Source of the DNA: Acridotheres tristis
Taxonomy: Eukaryota > Chordata > Aves > Passeriformes > Sturnidae
Direction: 5' to 3'
Assembly (NCBI GenBank): GCA_037013685.1
Contig: CM072904.1
Span: 1,054,001 to 1,118,000, forward strand
Length of the DNA stretch: 64,000 nt
Below the pieces are notes generated by a model that did no database searches, was not told the DNA's origin, and saw nothing but the letters and a program-made list of their open reading frames with translations. This document shows, piece after piece, positions 23,171-36,922 of the stretch. The stretch's first letter is position 1, and the number at the start of each line of letters is the position of its first letter. The position numbers and the translations under genes were made by a program.

Positions 23171-26100
23171 GCTCTGCCTGGCTCTGCAGGTTGCAGTTTA
23201 TTCTGCACACTCCAGCTCCTTTGGGCTGGAACCAATTTGGCAGTGTGCTAAAGGGGCACTTTGGGCTGTGCAGGGAGCAGGGCACTGCTCACATGGGATC
23301 AGTGGTAAGAGGGGTTTGTGAAGCTGATGGGGATGAGCCACAGTGCCCATGAGGTGATCAAACCTTCCCCTGACAGCGCTGGCTCAGCACCACGGCCCAG
23401 GGTGAGGGAGGGTGGAAGGTAATGGGGTGCAGCTGCAGGATATTTGTGGTTTATTCTTTGTTATTGCCAATGAGGGTTAATGAAATAATTGGTGTTTTTC
23501 CCTAATGTTGCCAATTCAGTAAAAGCAGAGCTTTGCTCTCAGTGAGTTTCAAGGTGAGCAGCATTCCCTGGGCTGTGTGTGCAGTGCCACATTCCTGCTG
23601 GATTATCCAGACCCTGTGCCAGGGCATCGACACTGCCCCTGCCTGCAGGGACCCTGCTGGGGCACAGCTCCAGCAAAGCTCAGAGAAATCAGAGCCATCC
23701 CTGAGCCCTGTGCTCTGCAGGGGCTGCTGCTCAACATTTTGGTGGAAAGGTGCAGGATTTACCATCTCCAGGTGCCCCTACAGGAGGCCCAGCCAGGGCA
23801 GTGTCCTGAGCTCTGCTGGGCTGTTCAGATGGGTTAGAGATGCTCCAAAAGCCTTTCTGCTTCCTCTGCTCCACCTGAAGGCCACTGTGACCTTGGTTCC
23901 CACAGCTCATGCACGTCAGAGGTACCAGAGGTGCTTCCAATTCCACCTCATTTTGTTTGGCATTAGGTCCTGCTGCAATTATGATGAAGGTGATCATCTC
24001 TAAAAGGGAATATTTAGATAGAAAGAGCAAAATATGTGCTGATAATTCTTCATTGCAGCAGCCCCGAGAGGAATCCTATGGACTGAGGGCCCATCACAGG
24101 CAGAAAAATGGGATGGCAGCAGGGAAAAGGTAAGGATGGATAATTCCAAACATGAATGGATTACACCAAGGTCCATCCAAAACACCCACCCTGAAGTTCA
24201 CAGCTCATGGGGTGCTAGGCACAGGTGCAGTTCTGTAAGCAATTGACACAAATCCATGGTACAAACACTGCATTGGAGCAAGTTCCTAATCATTAATCAC
24301 TGCTCAATTTCCATTGATTTTAAAGGAACACAAATAAATTCCTTACTGCTCCTTCCCATTGCTCTGGATCAGAGGGCAATCAGGGAAGGGAAGGTTCAAA
24401 CTAGGCTGGATTCAGCTCTTTGGATTGGTTAAGTTGGGAAGTGACAGCTCCAGGCTCTCCCCAGAGCAGGACAGGGACTGAAGGCCAAAACTGCCTTGAA
24501 TTAAAGGTGACACGCAGGGCTGGTCACAGGGCAGGGCAGGCATTTCCCTTTCTGACCTGCTCAGCCTTGCAGCCTGGCACCACAGCTGGGATGTTTGATG
24601 GCAGGTGTCCTCCCCACTTGCAGCAGAGGACACCCTCAGTGTCCCCAAAAGATGAATTACTCTCACTGATTGTGTCTTTTCCTTGGCACCACCTCCGTGG
24701 TCCTGCTCTCAGGCTGGACAGAACCCCCAGGAGCTCCCCCTCCCAGCTGGCCACAGTTCCCAGCTGCTTTGAGGTTGGATGTTCATGCTCTGAACTGGAA
24801 CTATTCCAGGCTGCTCAGGTTTCTCCTGGGAAGTGGCTATGTCAGGTATTTTGTGTTTAAACAGGAGCAGGATGGCTCTGACACAGAACAAGCAGGGTTT
24901 GCCCTGTGTCCCAGCAGAGCCCCTGCTGTTGTTCCAGGTGAATGAAGCTCCCATGTCCGAGGGAAAGCACCTGGTGTGTGCCCCAGCACAGGTTCACCTC
25001 TGTTCCCAGTGGGGTTTGTTGTATCCTCACTTGACCCTGCTCAAAAGGCACCTTTTTTATGGTTTTAGTTAAGTTGATGAAATTTGTACAGACTCTCAAA
25101 TGAACTTCAGCCTCTCCCACGATAATCTGAACATCTGTTACTCATGCCAAAGGGGCAGAGCAAGGTGAAATTGAGGATGATGTCCACAAAAAAGTGCAAA
25201 TCTTTCAAGTTTCACCTGCTGGAGCCTCTGACTGCACAAATTATCTCAGACCAAACGCTGGGAGATACCCCCACAACTCCAGAGGGTTCCTGTGTGCCCT
25301 GAGCTGCTGCTGCCTAGAGGGGGACAACTCAAATCCCTTTTTAGACAGGAATAGACTCAATTCAATAGAGCAGGGCTGGAAAATCTGCAGGTTGGTTGAA
25401 GGTTTGTGGATTTGTCTTCAGTCAGCACAGTCCAACTCAGCACTTGAATGCAGTTTTGTAAAACCACCAGCAGCAGGTGTGACAGTGGATGTGACATCCT
25501 GACTCTGCAAGGGGCAGGAAGGAGTCAGAAATTAAACATTTCAAGCATCTCCTGCCTGCAGAGTCTGGTATCTCTTGTGAGTCTTGCACCCCATAGACCC
25601 TGACTGTCTTTTCCAGCTGGGAATTCCTCCTGTCCCACGGTGCTGTCACCAATGCCAGACCCAGGTCCGGCTCTGCTGCCCAAGCCTGAGCAGAGAGTTT
25701 CACAGCAGACCATTTAAACAATATTTTAGGAGAATTCTCAATCCCATTCTCTCCTGTCTGTGGGAGGCTGATGATGCAGAGCTGCAGAACTCTGTACAAA
25801 TGATTTCACTGCTCGTGCTTGGAATCACATTTGAGGGCAGAATCTATCCCGTGGTACTGCTGCCTTCATTAAAGTGTTCCACTGCAATTAGTGCTCTCAC
25901 TCCTCCTGCAAGAGCAAATCCCTCCCAAGTTGGGGTTTGTTGCTCTTCCTGAGTTTACCAGGTTATTCCAGAACAGACAAGCCTTATCCTGAGCATTTTG
26001 TGTTCTGGCCTTCACTACAAAATACTTGGAAAATATTCATTTTCCCAGCAAAAAGCCATGGAACAGAAAGAATTCAGCCACACAGCAAAATAAAAACCAT

Positions 26101-27223
26101 CAGGTTAGATTGGCACAATTTGTGTTGTAACAGCCCTGCCGTTTATTCCTGATTGATGTTGGGAGTTGGATTCTGATCTCCTCTCAGCTAGTTTTGACAA
26201 GGGTGCCCTGCTGTGCCCTGAGCATTGCTGTGCACTGTTCCCCCTGATATTTCAGTAAGGGAGGTTTTACATCTCCTCCAGATGATCCAACCCAACCCCA
26301 ACCCCAAACCATCCTGCTATCCTAAGGACAGCACAATGGTTTTTCCTAAAAATCCTTCCAAAGCAGCCATGAGAAACAAGAGATTTTCTGCTTTTTTAGA
26401 CTACAGGAACCCTGTTCTTTGAACATCTCTTCAGGTGTCATGATTTCCAACCTCTCATCACTTTTGCTGTTCTTTCCTGGCTTCTCTCAGATGCTGACAC
26501 TCCTCCTGTGACATCTCACGATCTGTGACTCACCAAGTGCTCACGACCCAGCCCAGCCCCATGCACAGAGGGGATGTGACAAGAACACCCCCAACACCAC
26601 CCTGTGAATTATGAGAGAAATGGTGCTGAGGGTCAAACCTGCCTCTGCTCCTGGGAAATCTGCTGCCAGTGCCATTCCTGTGAGAGGAAGCCCAGGACAG
26701 GCAGCCTTGGGTGAGATCTCCCCTGCCAGAAGTGCACTCGCACCTTTTGATGGGAGCTTTTCATTTGGTTGGAGGAAAAGAGTAACTTTGACAGGCCTGA
26801 AGATTAAAGGACATTGCAAGGAGAAAATGAGGATGTGTCCAGGGAAGCCTGGCTGCCTCTAAGGCTTGAGTTTACTCTCTCCCTGTCAGGACAATCGGGG
26901 GATTTTGGAGTGGGATCCTCCAGGAGTTCCTGGTGCGTTTTGTGCAGGGGAGGGAAGGGCCCATCACTGCTCACTCATTCCCAGGCTTCCCAGTGCTCAG
27001 GGTTTGCATTTCCAGGAATCCCCTCTGGCTCTGTGTGCTCTGGAGTGGTGCTGGACAAAACCCACCCGTCCCTGCTCCTGCTGGAGCTGCTGAGCCCCCA
27101 CAGCCTAATTCACTCTTATCTATTCCCTTGTGCTGAGCATCCCAGCACCTCCCTTTGCTCTCCAATGGATGTGCAGGTTCTCGAAAGCAGCTCCCGGGCA
27201 GGGGAGGAGCAGAGATGGTCACA
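23171..27223. other. unique sequence, no gene seen
   Basis: Unique DNA of mixed composition up to the next solo LTR. Open frames up to about 150 codons overlap on both strands and show no domain. No RNA gene or tandem array was found. Confidence 0.4.
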
Positions 27224-27228
27224 CCATG

Positions 27229-27843
27229 TGTCCTGGGGTACAATGCAAAATGTGTATTCTATCACCATCTGTTAAAATGTGGGAGGGGTGGTGATCCTCA
27301 TCTCTGTGGGAGATATCCTCTGCTGATGTGCCATCTGATAAGATCAGGGGATGATCATTGTTATCTATTCACAACCCATCCTTCCTCCGGAAGATATCTT
27401 CTGTTAATGGGCATTAAGTCCTATTGTGTGACTGATAAGAATACATCATCCCATTGGGAGATGCCCCAGCCAGGGGCAGGAGCCAAGCCTTTCCTACCTA
27501 GATAAAAAACTGGGGTTTGGGACACGAGGGCAGACCTTTCCACTGGATCCCAGAGGAAAGTCGGACCTTTTCCACATCATCGCTGGATCTTCAGAGGAAA
27601 ACTGCACCTTCTACAGGAGCATTGCTTCACCTGAACCACATCTGTCATCCAGGAGGACTGCAGCCACCATTTATACAGACTGCTACCAACACCCTGACTG
27701 ACAGGGTATCAGGTTGTATTTCTGACTGTGTTGGTGGTTGTTTCTTTTATATTATTGCATGTATTTTATTTTTTCTCTTTTCTTCTATTAAATTGTATTA
27801 CTGACTTGGAGTCTCGCACTGGTTTTACTTTCAAACCAACACA
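27229..27843 (+). mobile_element. solo LTR, ERVL-like endogenous retrovirus, 615 bp
   Basis: The element starts TGTCCTGGGG, ends CCAACACA and has a perfect 5-bp duplication CCATG (27224-27228 and 27844-27848). The match can be read as 7 bp if the last two LTR bases are shared. A TATA-like AGATAAAAAAC lies near 27500, and ATTAAATTG near 27787 is followed by GACTTGGAGTCTCGCACTGG. It is the longest of the three related LTRs here and keeps segments missing from the copy at 16161. Its upstream half is more diverged from the other two, which suggests another subfamily or greater age. No internal viral genes are present. Confidence 0.88.
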
Positions 27844-27848
27844 CCATG

Positions 27849-29154
27849 GCCCCCATCACCCGGGGCATCAGCACCTGTGGGGTGGAACCTGCTCTGCACC
27901 TCCAGGCTTGCACCAGATGAAAAATATCCCTGCTCGTTATGCCTTCAGATTTTATGGCCATCATGAAACTCTGGGATGAATTTGGAGGCATTTTTGTCAG
28001 GTTGGATGGAGGCAATGCTCCTGAAGGGGTTAAACCAAACCTTTATCAATAGATACTAAATTCAATTAAATCTAAAGGAACTTGGCTCCTCAGTGGGTCT
28101 GGTGCTCTGAATTCCTTCCTGCTCCCAGACTGGCAAATCAGAACAATTCAGCTCCTTGAATACATGGAAATGTGCCAGCAAATGGCATAAGAATATCAGA
28201 GTGCATTAAAATCAAAATAAGTAAACATCAGAATGAGTTAAAATCCTAGTGAGTTATTGCTAATGGCTTTCAACCTTCAGTTTAGTTTTTCTTTAAAAAT
28301 AACTATAAATGCAGAAGCTTTACAGGAAACTAAGTGAATATGAAACTAATCCCCTGAGATTGGCTTCAAATTTCAGCTCAATCAATCTCTTTTCTCTTTT
28401 TCATGTGAAATAAAGGAAAAGGAGTATGAAACAATGGATACACTATGTGTGATTTTTTTCCCCTCGTTAACACAGAAATACTCAGAGTAGATGCCAAAGC
28501 ATCCAGTAAACAAAAATTTCAAACTTTGGGTGTTTTCAAATTTTTGCTTCATTTTTGCAGTAAAATACGTGGAGCTTTAACATGATTTTTTTCCTTTGAA
28601 TGACTCAGGGATGATTTATGGCCTCATCCTCCTGTCTTAAAACTGTGGGAAACCAGTTCTGTGTAATACTGATGTGGGGAATGTGGACCCCAGAAGAGCA
28701 GGAACAGGGCTCTGGATGAATTTCCAAGGAAGCAGCTGCTGCCGTGCGGCTTTGACCCCAAACACTTCCCAAAATAACTTGTAACAGGAATTTTTCCCAG
28801 ATTAAAATATTGATGATTTTGTGATCTGGATGGACCTCCTGGTCAGAAAGAGATTTATTCTCTTAGACAGGAGCTTTTAGCAGGGATTTCTGAGTAAATA
28901 TCTGCAACCTGAATGCACAAACATCTCTCAAATGCAAGTGCAGAGTAATTTATAAATGTGAGGATTTTGGAAATGTTCTGCCTGATACCTACAAGATCTG
29001 GAATTATTTGAAGCCATAGGATTCTACCACATTTTCTGACCATTTAGACATTCACATTTTGAGAATGACTCTGCTCAGCTCACACAGCTCTGACCCTGAA
29101 ATTCATCCTTAAAATACAAGGGATGTAGGAAAAAAATGATAGGGAAAAGAGTTA
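27849..29154. other. unique A+T-rich sequence, no gene seen
   Basis: Between a solo LTR and a CR1 copy. About 28040-28620 is A+T-rich with no repeat signature. Nothing else was recognised. Confidence 0.4.
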
Positions 29155-29406
29155 TGGGTTCAAACTGAAAGAGAGGAAATTTAGGGTAAATAGGAGGAAA
29201 AAATCCTTCCCTGGCAGGGTGGGCAGGGCTGGCACAGGGTGCCCAGAGCAGCTGTGGCTGCCCCTGGATCCCTGGCAGTGCCCAAGGCCAGGTTGGACAT
29301 TGGGGCTGGAGCAGCCTGGGACAGTGGGAGGTGTCCCTGCCATGGCAGGGGTGGAATGGGGTGAGTTTTCAAGTCTCTTTCCACCCAAACCATTCCATGA
29401 TTCTAA
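29155..29406 (+). mobile_element. CR1 LINE, 3' end, about 250 bp
   Basis: It starts with GGGTTCAAACTGAAAGAGAG and AATTTAGGGTAAATAGG (the end of the CR1 reading frame), continues with CCCTGGCAGGGTGGGCAGGG and CCAAGGCCAGGTTGGACATT, and ends ACCATTCCATGATTCTA. The 3' end is complete and the 5' part is missing. Confidence 0.92.
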
Positions 29407-32400
29407 ATAAAATTATTCCAGGCCTTGTGAAGGAATTAGGACTTTACAAATAACTAAGTTTTTATTTCAGCTCCAAGTTGAAGGATTTGATATTTTCATT
29501 TCACTCCCTTGAAAGCTGACTCTGCCTAAAATGCATTTTTTTGTGCCCCAACCCAAGGAAGTTCTCCAAATGCAAAACTACCAAAATGTTCTTCCCAAAA
29601 GGAGCTGGTTTGGTTTGTTTGCTGAGATTTTTCCTCCCTTTACTAAAATCTCCCATGCAAGTAATTTTGACACTGAACCACATGACAGTGAAAAATCAGA
29701 AATGCTCTGATTTTTCCATCCATTTCACCCATTCTTCTTTTGACAGAATTCACTCTGGAGCACCCTGAAACCAGATATTTGGATTAATTATTAGTTGATA
29801 TTAATCCAGATAATGTCTGCCTAAATTTCAAGGGGGAGTTTTCGATCTTGCTTTTCTTGTTTTTATTTCACAACCTATTTCATGCCAGGAATTGCTGTTT
29901 TTGTAGAAACAGTAGCTGAAGTTTATTTTAAAAGCAATTATAGGACACATATCCTCCCAACTGTCTAGAAAAATATTCCTGCTCACGGCCAGGCCAATTT
30001 CTCCAAGGGTTTTAGACTTCAGAACAAATCTATGAATCCCCATCAAAAGCAGCTCAGATATTTTTAAGATCTTGGCTTATCAAAACTGCACTTTTCTTTG
30101 AATTCTCCAGCTCTAGGTTTCTATTTGGCTTGTCATGTTGGGTAACATCAGTGGCAGGAGTTTATTATTGGATGTAACACAATTTGACTGATGCAATATG
30201 ATGTGATAGGTCACAGTCTGATGTTTCATCTCGCTTATTAAAAATGGTTTGTGGAGCTGCAGCAGAGGAAAGCCCGACCTGAAAATGAGGACCGATGGTT
30301 GGAATCAGCCTCCTCTGGTTTTATTTTTAAAACCCACAGCAGAAATACAAATTCCAGTCAGCCTGTGCCTCCCTGCAAGCCCAGCAGAAGGACATGAATG
30401 TTCCAGCCCAGGCAGGGCTGGAAATCAGGGGGACAATGCCCCCAAATCCCCAGCGTGCCCAGCTCCTCTCTGGAACGGTGCTGAGCTCATCTCTGGGTGC
30501 CAAAAGCCCCAAACAAGCGCTGCCCTGGCCCTGCGGTGCCCGCTGGGACACACGGAGGATGCTCTGGTCCCTCTGCTCCTGTCCCGGCCGGGGGCTGAGC
30601 CCCAGCCCCGCCAGGCAGCCACGGGGATGAGTTCTTGTCCCCTCTCGGCCCCCAGCTCATCTCACAGGATCACAACCCCCGGCCTTGCTGCGGGCACATT
30701 TTGTCAGATTTTGTCATTTGCCAGCGAGGCAAAAACCACAGGAAAAAAAAAAAAAAAAAGCTAAAAGAGGGTTTTATTCCAGAAAGTTTTCCTCTATTCC
30801 CCTGCCCCTCCTCAATGTCCCTGCACCTCCTCATCCTCCTTCTTTGTGTTTTTTTTTGTTTTTATTTTGAGGTTTTTTTTTGTTCTTTGGGGTTTTTTGT
30901 GGGGTTTGGGGGTTTTTGTTTGTTTGTTTTCGGTTTGTTTTTCGTTTTTGTTTTTCCCAAGCTGCACTTTCCAGCTTTAAGCCCGTGGCAGCAGGGATTT
31001 GCCAAAGCTTTTGGAAGCTTGCACCTTTTGTGTAGGTTTCCTAGGACCAAGCCACAAGGGAAGAAGGATTCCTACAATTCCTACATAATTAAGAGAATTG
31101 TTGCTTTCCTGCTCAGATAAAGGAACTCCGGGTTTCCTTTCTCATGCTGGTGATGTTCTCTCCTCAATCCTGCACCTCTGGCTTTCTTGGAATATTTTCT
31201 TACTTCAGCACTGTAAATCTTTTGTTTTTTGCTCTCTTTCTGGCTGTGTTGGTTTAATTAGGGTTTGGTTATCATTGACTCAATCACCCAGGATTTTCCT
31301 AGAGCTTGGAAATAAATAAAATAATATATTTTATACTCAGCCAAATTTAGTTCTTGCTGGCATTGTACAACCACTGACCTTGGCAAAACCCAAATCTTAA
31401 AAATAAATTCAACTTCTCAGATACATTAATATCAAATCAGTTCAGTGGAATGGTCTAAACAGGGAAGGGGAAATTGGAGAGATGGTAAATATTCAGGAAT
31501 GGGAGATTTCAGAGGGAAAATCGAGCCCATGGGTTGCTAATGGCACTGAGCACCAGCGCTCACAGGAGCTCACAAGCTCTCACTTGCTCAGCAGCAAATG
31601 CTGCCTTTGCCTGGTGAGAAAAATGTCTCATTTTGTGTGCAATTTCTCGGGTTTTGGACAACTTTTCTGCTTTTTAAGTGAGGGAATATTTCAAAGAATT
31701 TTTCACACACAGCTGTTGGAGGGAAATTACAGATTCCCTTTGAGAGCGTGTCCGAATGGACTCAACGATTTTCTCTAAATGCCTTTTGACTGATTTAAAA
31801 AAAAAAAAAAAATGGGGGGAAAAATAAAATAAATCCAAAGGACATCCTAAAACCATTGCCCAGATTGTCTGCGTGACATCCCCGCGGCTGCATTCAGTTC
31901 TGGGCTTTCAAATGCACCTAATGGAGCAGTACAAGCCCCAGCTTTTCAAAAGCATTTAGAAAGCTCATTCGCCTCAATTTCGGTGGAATTTAGATGTTTA
32001 AACCTCTTTGAGGATCAGCCTTAGGCACCTCTGAATAGCAGAATTCCCTCTGAAAACAGGTATTACTGAGAGAGAAGGGGCTCTTGTGAAGAGACTTCAA
32101 AGATGGGGGGTATTAGGTTTTGAAGGAGAGCAAAAGAAGTGGAGACCAGAGAAGGGAATGGGAAATAATGAATGATTTGGAGGAAAGAAATAATTTTCTG
32201 ATTCATTATTTTCATATTTGGAACAGCAAAAGAATATTCTCTGAAGTTGAATGACATGAAATTTAAAACTCCCGAAAGAAAATGCAGTAAATGATCACTC
32301 AGAGGGACTCAAGTCACAATTTAGCCTCGGGGCCAGGATTTTCACAGGCTGCAGTGGGAGATGCAGAAAATGCATTTATTTTGGGGTTTTTTTCCTTTTT

Positions 32401-33450
32401 GTCTTTTTCTCCAAGGAAGAAGAAAAGTCCCAAGAGATTATTTGAGATGAAGAAGTGAGGGAAAATTCTTCATTTTATGCGAAAAGTAGCTAAAATTTTC
32501 TTTTCGACAGTGGTGAAGTTCACGTTGTCAGCACAGAGAGAGCGACAGAACATCCACTTTGCTACCGAAAAATGAAACTTGGATGCAGGAACAGAGCCTC
32601 CCTCCCCATCCCTGCACACCCCAAAGAGCCTGAGGGAAATCCCACTGATGCCATGGGGGTCACCTGAACCTCCCATTGGCATTTCTGAGAATATTCTGCA
32701 CCTAAAAGTGCCTCTGTTCTTGCTGCAATATTCAGTGTATCCACCACAGTTTGCAGTCTGGAAGCAAATGCAGCCAGAGGGCAAGAGGGAATCCTCCATC
32801 AGAATATTCCTAATGCAGAGTTGGCATCTGTTGTATTTTAAAGTTAAAAAGGGATTAAAAATTTCTTTTTCCTGAGAAAAATCTTTCCTGAAAAAAAAAT
32901 TTCTCTTTTCCTTTGTGAGCATGGAGAAGCAGCTTCCCCTCCAAAGCAGGGATGCTGGAAGATGACCCAGCATTAGGAGAAAAGCAGGAACAAATTGCCA
33001 TTGTCCCAAAAGAGTTCCTTGATCCTGAACCCTGCCCAGATGCTGTTTCAATTCCACCCTATCTGGGCTCCCAGCTCATCTCAGCACAAGAAGTGATGAG
33101 ATTTTTGGAATCTCTGGAATTTTGTGTGACCCTGGGGACAAACCTCCATCCCTGTCTGCTCTGCACAAGTTCAGGGAGCAGCTCCTCTTGCAAGAGCTCT
33201 TCCCACCCTCTGCTGAGCCCCACATTAAAGGAACTCAGCCAGAGGCAGCCTCTGCACTGGGTGGCCATTCAGGAATCACCGCTGGGCATTGCTGGTGTGG
33301 TCAGCCCTGGGAACGCCCTGCAGGAGCTGCTGGAGCATCCACCTCCCCCTCATTACCATGGGAAATCTCCATGGGCACCTCGAGCCCAGAGACAGAAAAC
33401 CTGCCTGGAGCAGCTTCTTGCCCATCTCCGGACCCGGTGAATTCCCCTTT
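29407..33450. other. unique sequence with CpG patch and A/T runs
   Basis: No gene was recognised. A G+C-rich patch at about 30440-30690 contains roughly a dozen CpGs by hand count and could be a weak CpG island or eroded regulatory region. A-runs lie at 30743-30759 (17 bases) and 31797-31812 (16 bases). The remaining sequence (31100-33450) is A+T-rich unique DNA. Confidence 0.35.
30848..30956. repeat. T/G low-complexity tract
   Basis: About 110 bases made almost only of T and G, with TTTTG and TTTG units and three runs of four or five G. It gives a spurious lysine- and proline-rich frame on the minus strand. Confidence 0.9.
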
Positions 33451-34045
33451 GAGGGACATCCCTGTCCTGGGGGCACCAGCCCAGCATTGCTGGCCAGGCC
33501 AGGGAGGGATTGTCCAGCTCTGCTCTGGGCTGGGGCAGCCTCACCTCCCGGGTGGTTTTGGGCACCACAAAATGATCTAAGGATGACCCCAAGGATCCAA
33601 AGCTGTTAGAGAATGTCCAAGGAGGGACATGAAGATGGTGAAGGATTTCGAGGGGAAGCTGTGTGAGGAGTGCTGAGGACACTTGGTTTGTCTCCTCTCT
33701 CTGCTGGAGGAGGCTGAGGGGAGGCTCATCGGGGTCTGCAGCTCCTCCCGAGGAGCAGTGGAGGGACAAGCACCAACCTCTGCTCTGGGACGGGGACAGG
33801 AGGCAGGGAACGGCTGGAGCTGGGCCAGGGCAGGCTCAGGCTGGAGCTCAGGGCAAGGTTCTTCCCCCAGAGGGTGCTGGGCACTGCCCAGGCTCCCCAG
33901 GGAATGGGCACGGCCCCGAGGCTGCCAGAGCTCCAGGAGCGTTTGGACAGCGCTGCCAGGGATGGACAGGCTGGGATTGTTGGGGGGGCTGGGCAGGGAC
34001 AGGGGCTGCCCTGGGTGATCCTGTGGGTCCCTTCCAAGGATATCC
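33451..34045 (+). mobile_element. CR1 LINE, about 595 bp, young copy
   Basis: It begins GAGGGACATCCCTGTCCTGG inside the CR1 reading-frame region, carries GAGGAGGCTGAGGGGAGGCT and CAGGGCAAGGTTCTTCCCCC, and ends near GATCCTGTGGGTCCCTTCCA. It matches 50576-51175 with about eight differences by hand count. Frames inside are disrupted relics of reverse-transcriptase sequence and no intact protein is encoded. The terminal repeat of the CR1 end is trimmed. Confidence 0.92.
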
Positions 34046-36823
34046 CTGCAGGAAATGCCCTGATCCTGTGGGGTCTCTCTGCTCTCCTCAGAGCTCCCTG
34101 AAGCACGAGGATGTGTCCCCAGCCAGGACACTGCCCCTGTCCTTGCAGGAGCCCTGTGTGCCTTGTGTGGCCAAACACATTTCTGCAAACACCAGCAAAA
34201 AACCCGATCCTGTGGCCCAGCTGAGACCCAAATTTCACTGAGCTCCAGGAAGGTGCCCCCAGTTCCCCTGAGATTGCAAATGGACCCAAAGATTCTCAGA
34301 GGCATTTCCATGACAGCAGAGAGGGGTTTCACAGGGCTGGACTCTGGAAATCACTGCCTTTTACCCTGCAGAGAGGAAATCATGTCATTTATACCCCAAA
34401 TACGTGTCAGAGAAATACCAGCGTCCCAAATTCAGCTGCTACAGAATGTTGGTACGTTTGCTACACACATTTTTCACAAGTAATAATGAGTGACAAAAAT
34501 AACTGACCTACTTCTAACTCCACAAATACCTGTACCTCACATTTGGAGGCAGAGAAATCAGCATGGAGACATTTAGAACAAGTCTATTCTTGAATGCCCT
34601 TTTTTAACTCTCTTTAAATTATTCCAATTTGGACAGTTTCTAATGTAATTTTTTTGTACACCTTGCAACTCCCTGGAGCTGTTTCTGTAGTTCCAGGCAC
34701 GTCTGCACAGAGCACAAAACCCTGGTGATCATTAATATGAAAAGATTTGGCTCCCCCAAGAGAGGAGAATCCATTTTTGCCATCAGACCCTCCTTGGTGG
34801 TGCCCGAGGATCTGGGCCATGCCTCAAACCAAGCCCAGCCTCTGTTAAAGGCTGATTTTTCCCCTTCAGGCTTCTCCCAATAGTGGCAAAGTGGTTTTTG
34901 AATGGCTCCAGTGCTGAGCTGCTGCTCCATTTTGAGACTTTTAGGGTCAGAGTCACCAAATGCTTTCTCTATCCCACTGGGTCTTGCCCTGCAGGTGATG
35001 GGAATTAGGTGTGAAACCAAGGTCGGGTTTTACACAGGTGTCAAATCTGTGTAAAACAAGACAGGAACAATCTCCAGCTTGGACATGGACAGCAAAGCCC
35101 AAACCTGTGGCATCACAGAGCTGTAAAACACCCAGAGAAATCCTGGCTGCTGCACCCCCTGCCTTTCACCCCAGGAGCTTTTTAAACTTCCCCACATTTC
35201 TTGGTCTCATTACAATTTTCCATCAGAAAAGCAAAAGTTTTTCATTTTTATTGGGGGTTTTGTGTTTTTTCAAGACAGCATTTCCTTCTCCCTGGTTCTC
35301 GTGTGGATGCAACCACGCTGAGCATCTCCTGCTCAAGAGGCCTTTTTAGGCCTTTTAACAGAATTAGCCCAAGCCTACAGACAGAGCCCAAATGCTTTAA
35401 CTTTGTTATTATTTCTCACACAGGCAATCCCAGCTCCCACATTAATTATCATTGCCAGGTCCTTCCAGCCTCCATCCTGCTTAAACTTCCTCCACATCTG
35501 CAAAGCTACAAGAATAAAACGCAGATATAAACCCTTTAAAAAACCTGATTTTGCTGCTGCCAGATCTGCCTGGTGGCACCAGCTGACCACTGCAGTCTGG
35601 TCCCCACAGACTTTCCCCCTCTGTGGAAAGGCAAAAATAATCCCAGTCCATTCCCTGTGGTGGGATTTGATCCACTTGGACATAACAATTCCTTCAGGAC
35701 AGACCTGACCAAAGCAATGCCCCGGGGGGTTTCTCCAAGCTGTGAATGGGGAGTGACTTGTGGCATTCAGCTCCTGAATTGGGGACATGAAAACAGAATC
35801 CCCCAGCCCTGAGCACATTGACCAAAATCCCAGGAAGAATGGGCAAACCCCCCTCTTTAATGTGATAATACCACGAGAACCATAAATAGGAATATCAGCA
35901 CTTCCAATGCTGCTCAGGGATGGTTGAAAGAGGAAAGAGAACACCAAGACCATTGTTGAAGGAAAATAATTGGTGAGGGTGTTTTTTCTTCTGCTTTGGT
36001 CAAATTAACAAAGGTAGTTTGCAGCATTTTGGTGTGGTTCTTCTGAAAAATCAGAGAAATTTTCCAGCTCTGACTTCCCACTCTCCAAAAACCTGCTGAA
36101 ATCCAGGGTATCATTCTTCTGGCAAAAGCAGGAATTACCCCTGAACATGTTCCTGCCTCAAAAATCTTCAGACAAACCTTCTGTTCTCTGGCAATCTGTT
36201 TGAAAGAATGGGATGTTGATGCTTGAGCCATAATCAGATTTTATTGAATATTGAGTGTGTGTAACACTGAAGGCAGACCCTTCACATCTCATGTCATGTG
36301 TTTCAGAAATTTAAAAGCAGGATTTTTTAAATGCAATTGTGGCCAGCTCTGCACTCCAGTCTCTGTTTTCACCAGAGCTCAGCAGCTCCAGGTGAAATAA
36401 ATGTCAGGTCCTGTGTTCAAGTGACGTCGTTGATGTGTGAACTGAATTTCAAACCCTTGTTTAAATGCTGGAAGGAAAATGTCTTCTCAGATGTTGCATT
36501 TTTAAATCACTGCCTGGCAGATTCCAAATAAAAGTTATATTGGAGTTTGTGCCATTAATATTCCTTCTGATATCAGCTTCACTTTCAACTGGAAATGGGG
36601 GCTGGTCAAAATGGGAAATGGGATTTCTTCTCCAAGAAATCCCAGCACCTCAAGGCTTGTTCTGGGTGCTGATGGAAGTGTGCATTCACATGGAGCTTTC
36701 GGGAAATAAACTTCTTAAAAATAATTTCTCCGTTTTTCTTAGAAGATTCTACAAGAATGAATTAAATAAAATTGCAGAAGTGAGAAGTTGAATTGAATTA
36801 AGAAATCAAATCAATGCCACGGG
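34046..36823. other. unique sequence, no gene seen
   Basis: Unique DNA, A+T-rich in the parts 34380-34680 and 35850-36820. No RNA gene, tandem array or supported exon was seen. Confidence 0.4.
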
Positions 36824-36922
36824 CTACAGGGTGGAATTGTTGGAGTGTCCTGAGCAGGGCCAGGAGCTGGACCCCACGACCTCGGTGGGTTCCTTCCAAT
36901 TCAGGATATTCTGTAATTCTCT
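36824..36922 (+). mobile_element. CR1 LINE, terminal 100 bp
   Basis: It contains TGGAATTGTTGGAGTGTCCT, GGGCCAGGAGCTGGACCCCA and the end TTCAGGATATTCTGTAATTCT, the canonical CR1 terminus. The copy is severely 5'-truncated. Confidence 0.88.

Noticed and set aside
33577..34332. 251-codon minus-strand frame
   Set aside because: It runs antisense over a CR1 copy. The same frame recurs at 50711-51283 because the element is repeated.
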